Source of the DNA: JAUVPY01 sp034412795
GTDB taxonomy: Bacteria > Chloroflexota > Anaerolineae > 4572-78 > NAK82
Direction: 5' to 3'
DNA: 64,000 nucleotides
NCBI GenBank assembly: GCA_034412795.1
Contig: DAOUMD010000074.1
Location: 39,425-103,424, forward strand
In this document: piece by piece, positions 59,092 through 64,000 of the stretch
How positions within the stretch are numbered: position 1 is the first letter of the stretch
Layout of the letters: each line of letters starts with the position of its first letter
Program-made: the position numbers and the translations under genes
The notes under the pieces: model-generated
The model's input: only the letters and a program-made list of their open reading frames with translations
The model's database searches: none
Told to the model about the DNA's origin: nothing

Positions 59092-60837
59092 CTATCGTTT
59101 TCTATTCACTCGTGTCGCCCGGAGCAATAGAATCCCCAACCCGACAGCTACTACCAAAGCTCCACCTCCAAGCCAAAGAAATCCGACTGGACGCCGGCGA
59201 GCGACTGGGTTGACACGGACCACGGGGGTGCTGGTCGCTGTAGGGGTAGCAGTGGGTGAAACGACCGGCGTCAAAGTAAACGTGGGTGTGGGAAGGGGGG
59301 TAATAGTCGGAATCGGCGTCGGGGTGGGCGTGGCCGATGGTGTAGGGGGGAGCGTCGGTTGGGTTGGCTGGGGAGTGCGAGTGGGCACAGGAGTCTGTGT
59401 AGACACAGAAGTGCGAGTGGGCACAGGAGTCTGTGTAGACACAGAAGTGTGAGTAGGGCTGGGCGTACGGGTTGTAGTGGGTGTTGTCGCGGTCACAGCC
59501 ACCGTAGCTGTCGGCGTTAGTGCAAGCGTTGGGGTGAGTGGTTCCTCACCTACAATTGGTACCGAGTCCGGGTCGCCCACGAAGGTCACAAAATCAGCGA
59601 TAACCCAACCCCGTCCATCATCTGCACTAGCGAACTCGATTTGCCACCATGACGCATTAGCATTCTGGCCCATCACTGGCGCCGTCTCACCCGGCCATAG
59701 CTGTCCCACCCGTTCGTATTCGGTGCCAGGACCGGATCTAACGCGCACAGCCTCTTCAGCTCGGATGTAGGGCTCGATGATCTGTACGATGCTGCCAGCT
59801 TCCTGGCTCTGGCCGCTTGGTTCCTTCGTGCTGGACTGTTCTTCCTGTACTTCAGTAACCAGGAACTGGTTACCTGATTTGAACTCCGTCGCCAGTTGAC
59901 GAGTCAAATCCAGATAGAAGTCGCCGTAGTTAACGCTGGGTTCGATCATCGTGCCTTCGATCCACTCATTGAAGCTGGTGATGATAACCCAGTCGGGTTG
60001 GCTGGCCGCAGCGGCAGACCATGTTGCGCGATAATAACTCCCGTCTTGCCGGTCCACGGCGAACGCATCTGCCCGGTCGGTACGTGTGTCGTCGTAGCCG
60101 GGCATTACGGTCGCTACCCACACACGATTTGCTCCATTCTGCGACTCAAAGCTGCGCACCCGGAATCCCCAGTCAGTCAACGTATGTTCCACATCAGATG
60201 ACCATGCGACACTGTATAGGTGATGCCCATCGAAGACGGACTGGTACGAGATATCGACTCCCTCCGCGATCCACAAGCTATCGTGGCCGGGATCAACCTG
60301 GGCCCGGATGTCGGCCCACTCATCGATCCCGAAACGCTGTTGCCGCCAGAAGAAGACGACGGGTTTGCCTTGATAACGCAAGTAGGCTGGGTGTTGAGCG
60401 TGTACTGCTAATAGGTGGCGTAGAGCATCAACTACCGAGGCCTGGTCGGTGAAAAACGGGCCGGTCGTCTCGAAGTCTACGGCGGCATGGAATCCCTTAA
60501 CGGCGGCTACATCCAGCAGTGTCTGGAAGTTTGTTTCCGTTTGGTTGTCTGTTTCGCGTGGGCCGTACCACGATTGAATCAGTGCGTCTAAGCCGGCTGC
60601 TTGTGCTTGGCTCACGTGGCGCTCGATGGTACCTGGATCGCTGGATACGTAAGGCTGGAGAGGTTGGTCGGTGGATAGGCCCGAATCCCACGTGTTCTGA
60701 TCATACCAGGCATAGTAAAAGGCCAGCACCAGAGGAGAGTCCTCGGCATGCGCCGGACCGGAACTGGGTATGAGGAGCACCAAGCTTATACAAACAGTCA
60801 GGATGACAAAAGGATGGAGGATACGTTTCTGTATCAT
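59092..60837 (-). CDS. Secreted GH99-like protein with SH3b domain and C-terminal anchor
   Basis: A 581-residue exported protein from the ATG at 60837 (an ATG at 60852 is also possible). After the signal peptide (about 1-28) comes a domain similar to glycosyl hydrolase family 99/WbsX-like proteins: LVLAFYYAWYDQNTW, GLDALIQSWYGPRE, VVFFWRQQRF and FNEWIEGTMIEPS, which holds the likely catalytic acids. A bacterial SH3 domain follows (VRVRSGPGTEYERVGQLWPGE, about 365-425). A long Thr/Pro-rich stalk (about 440-545) contains a perfect 36-bp DNA tandem repeat (59375-59446). It ends in one membrane segment and a basic tail, so it is anchored by the C-terminus. Confidence 0.8.
   Translation of the reverse strand: MIQKRILHPFVILTVCISLVLLIPSSGPAHAEDSPLVLAFYYAWYDQNTWDSGLSTDQPLQPYVSSDPGTIERHVSQAQAAGLDALIQSWYGPRETDNQTETNFQTLLDVAAVKGFHAAVDFETTGPFFTDQASVVDALRHLLAVHAQHPAYLRYQGKPVVFFWRQQRFGIDEWADIRAQVDPGHDSLWIAEGVDISYQSVFDGHHLYSVAWSSDVEHTLTDWGFRVRSFESQNGANRVWVATVMPGYDDTRTDRADAFAVDRQDGSYYRATWSAAAASQPDWVIITSFNEWIEGTMIEPSVNYGDFYLDLTRQLATEFKSGNQFLVTEVQEEQSSTKEPSGQSQEAGSIVQIIEPYIRAEEAVRVRSGPGTEYERVGQLWPGETAPVMGQNANASWWQIEFASADDGRGWVIADFVTFVGDPDSVPIVGEEPLTPTLALTPTATVAVTATTPTTTRTPSPTHTSVSTQTPVPTRTSVSTQTPVPTRTPQPTQPTLPPTPSATPTPTPIPTITPLPTPTFTLTPVVSPTATPTATSTPVVRVNPVARRRPVGFLWLGGGALVVAVGLGILLLRATRVNRKR
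59375..59446 (-). repeat. Perfect 36-bp tandem repeat in the Thr/Pro stalk
   Basis: Two identical 36-bp units (59375-59410 and 59411-59446) encode twelve-residue blocks TQTPVPTRTSVS-like. The exact match at the DNA level points to a recent slippage or duplication. Confidence 0.9.
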
Positions 60838-60858
60838 TCTGCTGTCTACCATCCACAG

Positions 60859-60886
60859 AGTATAACACATAAACTCGCATTGACAA
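60859..60886 (-). promoter_or_regulatory. Promoter of the GH99-like operon, overlapping the acs promoter
   Basis: On the minus strand TTGTCA (60881-60886), a 16-bp spacer and TATACT (60859-60864). The -35 box shares bases with the -35 of the acs promoter, so the two compete for polymerase. Confidence 0.6.
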
Positions 60887-60909
60887 GAAGTGGTTGACCA
60901 TAGTAAAAT
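60880..60909 (+). promoter_or_regulatory. Promoter of the acetyl-CoA synthetase gene
   Basis: A perfect TTGACA (60880-60885), an 18-bp spacer and TAAAAT (60904-60909). Predicted start about 60916, leaving about 52 nt to the ATG. Confidence 0.6.
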
Positions 60910-60967
60910 CGGCAAAGTGCGCGGAGGGCGTGCGAAAACAACTGACAGTCTGCATAAGGGGGGTGCC

Positions 60968-62878
60968 ATGGCCGACAAGTTGGTTAACCGCAGTGACTCG
61001 ATGGAGGGGGAAGTCTACAATCCCTCGCCGGACGTCTTAGAAGCAGCCCAGGTCAAGGAGTATGAAGCTCTTTACAAACAGTCGTTAGACGACCCGGAAC
61101 GCTTTTGGGGTGACCGTGCCGGGGAATTGGAATGGTTCCAACGGTGGGACAAGGTACTTGATGACAGCGACGCGCCTTTCTATAGGTGGTTCGTCGGTGG
61201 CAAGACGAATATAATTCATAATGCCATTGATCGTCACCTTAAAACCTATCGCAAGAACAAGTTGGCCCTAATCTGGGTCGGTGAGCCAGGTGATGTGCGC
61301 ACTTTTTCATATTTTGCTGTCAATCGCAACGTGTCTAAGTTCGCAAATGTGCTCAAGAGTATGGGGGTGAAGAAGGGCGACATTGTTACCATCTACCTGC
61401 CGCGCTTGCCGGAGCAGATGATCGCTATGTTGGCCTGCGCCAAGATTGGTGCGGCGCATAGCGTCGTTTACGGGGGGTTCAGCGTCGAAGCGCTGGCCGA
61501 ACGTATTGAGGATGCCCAGAGCCGTATACTGGTCACGGCTGACGGTGGCTGGTTGCGGGGAAAAATCGTCGCTCTGAAGGACATCGCGGATGAGGCCATG
61601 GCTCGCCAGCCGACGGTCGAGACGTGCATTGTGGTCAAACGTACCGGGCAGGATATTTATATGGAGGCAGGACGTGATTATTGGTACGATGACCTGATGG
61701 GCTTGCCCATCGCCAGCCCTATCTGCGAGACGGAGCCTATGGATGCCGAGGATATGCTCTTTATCCTTTATACCTCGGGTACCACTGGGCGGCCTAAGGG
61801 GGTGATCCATACTCATGGCGGTTACATGGTCTATACCTACACAACGCTCAAGTACGTCTTCGACGTTAAGGATGAAGATCGCTGGTGGTGTGCTGCCGAC
61901 CCGGGCTGGATCACCGGTCATAGTTACATCGTCTACTCACCACTGATCAACGGTGTGACCAGCTTCATGTACGAAGGAGCGCCTACTCATCCTTATCCCA
62001 ACCGCTGGTGGCAAATGGTCGAGAAGTATGGCATTACCCTCCTTTATACTGCGCCAACGGCTATTCGCGGCCTGATGCGCTACGGCGACTCGTGGCCTAA
62101 CCGGCACGACTTGAGTAGTTTGCGATTGCTAGGGAGCGTGGGTGAGCCGATCAACCCAGAGGCGTGGAAGTGGTACTACGCAGTGATCGGCCAGGAGCGC
62201 TGCCCAATTATGGACACCTGGTGGCAGACGGAGACGGGGGGCTTTATGATTACGCCTTTGCCCATCACGCCTCTTAAACCAGGTTCGGCCACGCATCCTT
62301 TCTTCGGGATTGACGTGGATGTGGTGGGTGATGATGGCCAACCAGTCTCAGCCGGCGAAGAGGGTTACCTGGTTGTTAAAACGCCCTGGCCCGGCATGCT
62401 GCGCACTGTCTACAAAGATCCTGATCGTTACCGTGAGCAGTATTGGGGCAAATTCAAAACGATGTACCAGACCGGCGACTCGGCTCGTATAGACGAAGAT
62501 GGTTATGTGTGGGTCATCGGCCGAATGGATGACGTGATCAAGGTCAGTGGCTATCGGTTGGGCACGGCCGAGGTGGAGAGCGCGCTGGTGAGTCATCCAG
62601 ACGTGTCCGAAGCCGCGGCCATTGGACTGCCTCACGAGCTGAAAGGCAACGCTATACATTCTTACGTCATCCTGCGGGCCGGTGTCGAAGGCACTGAGAA
62701 GCTGGCTGAAACATTGCGAGATCACGTAGGGCACGAGATGGGGCCCATCGCCAAACCGGAGACCGTCAACTTTGTAGATAGTCTGCCCAAGACGCGGAGC
62801 GGGAAGATTATGCGTCGTTTGCTCAAGGCGCGTGCCTTAGGTCTGCCGGAGGGCGACGTCAGCACATTGGAGGAGTAG
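60968..62878 (+). CDS. acsA: Acetyl-CoA synthetase (AMP-forming)
   Basis: Activates acetate to acetyl-AMP and then acetyl-CoA. 636 residues from the ATG at 60968, which follows AAGGGGGG; the longer frame from 60890 has no ribosome binding site. Motifs: YTSGTTGRPKGVIHTHGG (P-loop), MDTWWQTETGG, the hinge YQTGDSARIDEDGYVWVIGRMDDVIKVSGYRLG and the C-terminal Lys in KTRSGKIMRR, which forms the adenylate and is the site of acetylation control in other Acs enzymes. Together with PDH, mdh, pckA and sdh in this window it forms an acetate/pyruvate to TCA cycle route. Confidence 0.96.
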   Translation: MADKLVNRSDSMEGEVYNPSPDVLEAAQVKEYEALYKQSLDDPERFWGDRAGELEWFQRWDKVLDDSDAPFYRWFVGGKTNIIHNAIDRHLKTYRKNKLALIWVGEPGDVRTFSYFAVNRNVSKFANVLKSMGVKKGDIVTIYLPRLPEQMIAMLACAKIGAAHSVVYGGFSVEALAERIEDAQSRILVTADGGWLRGKIVALKDIADEAMARQPTVETCIVVKRTGQDIYMEAGRDYWYDDLMGLPIASPICETEPMDAEDMLFILYTSGTTGRPKGVIHTHGGYMVYTYTTLKYVFDVKDEDRWWCAADPGWITGHSYIVYSPLINGVTSFMYEGAPTHPYPNRWWQMVEKYGITLLYTAPTAIRGLMRYGDSWPNRHDLSSLRLLGSVGEPINPEAWKWYYAVIGQERCPIMDTWWQTETGGFMITPLPITPLKPGSATHPFFGIDVDVVGDDGQPVSAGEEGYLVVKTPWPGMLRTVYKDPDRYREQYWGKFKTMYQTGDSARIDEDGYVWVIGRMDDVIKVSGYRLGTAEVESALVSHPDVSEAAAIGLPHELKGNAIHSYVILRAGVEGTEKLAETLRDHVGHEMGPIAKPETVNFVDSLPKTRSGKIMRRLLKARALGLPEGDVSTLEE

Positions 62879-62922
62879 CTCACCAATCCTGCTTATTGAG
62901 AAAAAAATTGAAGTTTGCCATT

Positions 62923-62948
62923 AAGGGCGAACCCGGATGTTCGCTCTT
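62923..62948 (+). terminator. Weak stem-loop after acsA
   Basis: AAGGGCGAAC and GTTCGCTCTT form a 10-bp stem with one mismatch and a 6-nt loop. No clear T-run follows; the next repeat (62949) may aid termination. Confidence 0.4.
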
Positions 62949-62980
62949 AGTAGGGGCAGACACCCAGGTCTGCCCCTACT
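62949..62980. repeat. Perfect 13-bp-arm REP-like palindrome
   Basis: AGTAGGGGCAGAC and GTCTGCCCCTACT flank a 6-nt loop. A partial relative (GTAGGGGCAGACTTGC...GTCTGC) lies at 13665-13690, so this is a dispersed family. Confidence 0.75.
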
Positions 62981-62992
62981 AAGTACAGCACA

Positions 62993-63082
62993 TGTCATCC
63001 TGAGCGCCAGCGAAGGATCTCGTTCATCACCAGACAACGAGATTCTTCACTTCCGCTGCGCTCCAGTTCAGAATGACCTGTT
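62993..63082. repeat. Interspersed palindromic repeat, copy 1
   Basis: TGTCATCCTGAGCG..., then GAAGGATCTCGTT on the left, mirrored by AACGAGATTCTTC...CAGAATGAC on the right. A second copy lies at 63105-63203 and a fragment at about 63290-63317. Confidence 0.7.
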
Positions 63083-63104
63083 TCTTGCACAATGAGTGAC
63101 GCCA

Positions 63105-63203
63105 CATGTCATTCTGAGGCGAAGCCGAAGAATCTCGTTCTTGCACTCGAGGACGACTTACATTGCAGGAACGAGATCCTTCACTGCGTTCAGGATGACG
63201 TGT
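63105..63203. repeat. Interspersed palindromic repeat, copy 2
   Basis: TGTCATTCTGAGGCG... with GAAGAATCTCGTT on the left and AACGAGATCCTTC...CAGGATGACG on the right. A 27-bp direct repeat (63077-63103 and 63259-63285, starting CCTGTTTCTTGCAC) marks a duplication around this copy. Confidence 0.7.
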
Positions 63204-63240
63204 CATTGGATGACGTGTCATTGGATGACGTGTCATTGGA
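63196..63240 (+). repeat. 15-bp tandem repeat, three copies
   Basis: TGACGTGTCATTGGA repeated exactly at 63196-63210, 63211-63225 and 63226-63240, with a partial fourth copy. The translated frames are not convincing genes. 63286-63446 shows nothing else I can support. Confidence 0.95.
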
Positions 63241-63446
63241 TGACGTGCTCATGCCCCACCTGTTTCTTGCACAATGAGTGACGCCTTAGCGTCATGGCAA
63301 AGCTCAGGATGACATAGCCGCGCGCAAGCGAGATTATCGACTCACGGACGGAAAAGAACACTGACAAAATTCTCGCGGACGGCGCAAATGTTGCCGGATA
63401 ACTATGTAATGATTCGGGGCGAATGCGCCTTGCGAATGTGCCTTCA

Positions 63447-63659
63447 AGTAATCCACCGAAATAAATTGGGTGCATTCAGAATGAGTTGGTGAACTGCTGC
63501 AAGTGGACGACAGTCCACGGCTCGACCCGCCGGATTGTCATCCGGCTAGAGCTACGGTTCTAACTGGTTTTGAACGCACCCAAATAAATTACACGGAGAC
63601 GCGGGCTTCCAGGCTTCATAGCAACACCAGAACAGTGCAGATAATTTCGGTGGATTACT
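63447..63659. repeat. 213-bp inverted-repeat element with two perfect hairpins
   Basis: AGTAATCCACCGAAAT (63447-63462) has a perfect inverted copy at 63644-63659. Inside are the hairpins GTGGAC-GACA-GTCCAC (63503-63518) and GCCGGAT-TGTC-ATCCGGC (63529-63546). The two 4-nt loops are complementary to each other. There is no convincing gene inside. Confidence 0.65.
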
Positions 63660-63691
63660 CACGCATCACGTTTTACGCGGTTACTTTTTTT

Positions 63692-63850
63692 GGTGGTCCC
63701 CCTCTTGGGTGTTGTTACTGTGTCGGTGCTGGTTCAGAACCACGGATCTGCAGAAAACCGCGGATTAGAAGCGAAAAAGATCCGTGTTTTTCTGGCAATC
63801 CGCGGTTCTTCACGATTTTCAGATCAGCAACACTCAACAGGGGGACTACC
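63692..63850. repeat. 159-bp imperfect inverted-repeat element with 8-bp flanking repeats
   Basis: GGTGGTCCCCCTCTTGG... (63692-63714) and its imperfect inverse at 63828-63850 (20 of 23 bases) flank an inner AACCGCGGATT/AATCCGCGGTT pair (63756 and 63797). CTTTTTTT occurs immediately on each side (63684-63691 and 63851-63858), which could be a target-site duplication, though it is a homopolymer-like sequence. Confidence 0.5.
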
Positions 63851-63995
63851 CTTTTTTTGATTTGACCGGTAAGAATCTATATTCGGCATAACATAAAGTG
63901 AATCCGCTCAAGCGGACCGGCACCTTGACAATTGCAGAGAAGTCGGTTACTCGTTGAGTGACAAGCAACAACCACAATTCACAAGGAACCGACGG

Positions 63996-64000
63996 ATGTA
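63996..64000 (+). CDS. Possible start of a gene cut by the window edge
   Basis: An ATG at 63996-63998 follows AAGGAA with a 7-bp spacing. Only two bases follow before the end, so no product can be named. The 130 bp before it (63866-63995) show no other feature. Confidence 0.25.

Noticed and set aside
62993..63247. Possible CRISPR array
   Set aside because: The repeats are palindromic, unequal in spacing, or direct tandem without spacers; no cas genes are present.
63503..63865. A 120-codon frame in the repeat region at the end of the window
   Set aside because: It spans two inverted-repeat elements and has no ribosome binding site or protein-like pattern.
1..64000. tRNA, rRNA, phage or intact insertion-sequence genes
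   Set aside because: I looked for cloverleaf, rRNA and transposase/integrase signatures in the gaps and found none that I could support by eye; a covariance-model scan would be decisive.

Overview
The window looks like chromosomal DNA of a Chloroflexota bacterium, probably an Anaerolineae-like lineage. This is inferred from gene families and not from a marker gene: a zinc-ribbon/class III cyclase/AAA/TPR regulator, GAF-SpoIIE phosphatases, a single-chain E1 pyruvate dehydrogenase, a PRODH plus FabL-like pair, and multihaem cytochromes with a Rieske/cytochrome b pair. Coding density is high, with moderately GC-rich DNA and several TTG/GTG starts. I saw no rRNA, tRNA, CRISPR array, phage genes or intact transposase. 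Short palindromic repeats are common, and two of them lie inside reading frames.

Layout. 1-1.46 kb: end of the succinate dehydrogenase genes (sdhA tail, sdhB) and a small Cys-rich protein. 1.6-5.2 kb: a large cyclase/ATPase regulator. 5.3-11.8 kb: a tRNA maturation block (tilS and miaA converging on a DHH-CBS-nucleotidyltransferase, ttuA and ttuB). 11.8-19 kb: central carbon genes pckA and mdh with membrane/TPR proteins and a DUF1385 protein, all on the minus strand. 19.2-24.1 kb: a partner-switching module (STAS antagonist, HATPase anti-sigma kinase, GAF-SpoIIE phosphatase). 24.1-33.6 kb: a phosphoesterase, an SLC13-type transporter, inositol monophosphatase, proline dehydrogenase, FabL-like reductase, a methyltransferase, PolX and a receiver protein.

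34.0-42.3 kb is the most interesting block. A NapC/NirT-anchored 16-haem cytochrome, a duplicated decahaem cytochrome, a Rieske protein, a full-length cytochrome b and a membrane-anchored 14-haem cytochrome together carry 40 predicted haem c sites beside a bc-type quinol oxidase core. Near-identical promoter modules lie on both sides of the block (33.76-33.86 and 42.36-42.46 kb). Each has a CRP/FNR-type dyad centred about 41.5 bp upstream of the predicted start, a -10 box at exactly the same spacing, and GGGTA/TACCC repeats at the start site resembling NarL heptamers. A NarL/FixJ response regulator follows at 42.9 kb. The second promoter reads into a strong terminator before any convincing gene, which suggests a small RNA.

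42.9-46.3 kb: response regulator, family 5 uracil-DNA glycosylase, an alpha/alpha-toroid protein and a HEAT-repeat protein. 46.4-51.5 kb (minus): an FHA/winged-helix protein with a duplicated N-terminal domain, moeA, a one-domain ModE, a winged-helix AAA ATPase and a receiver protein. 51.6-62.9 kb: a radical SAM activase-like protein, the pyruvate dehydrogenase operon (E1, E2, E3), two glycan-related proteins and acetyl-CoA synthetase. With PEPCK, malate dehydrogenase and SDH this gives a coherent acetyl-CoA/TCA carbon module. 62.9-64.0 kb is non-coding and full of palindromic repeats, including two perfect hairpins with mutually complementary loops.
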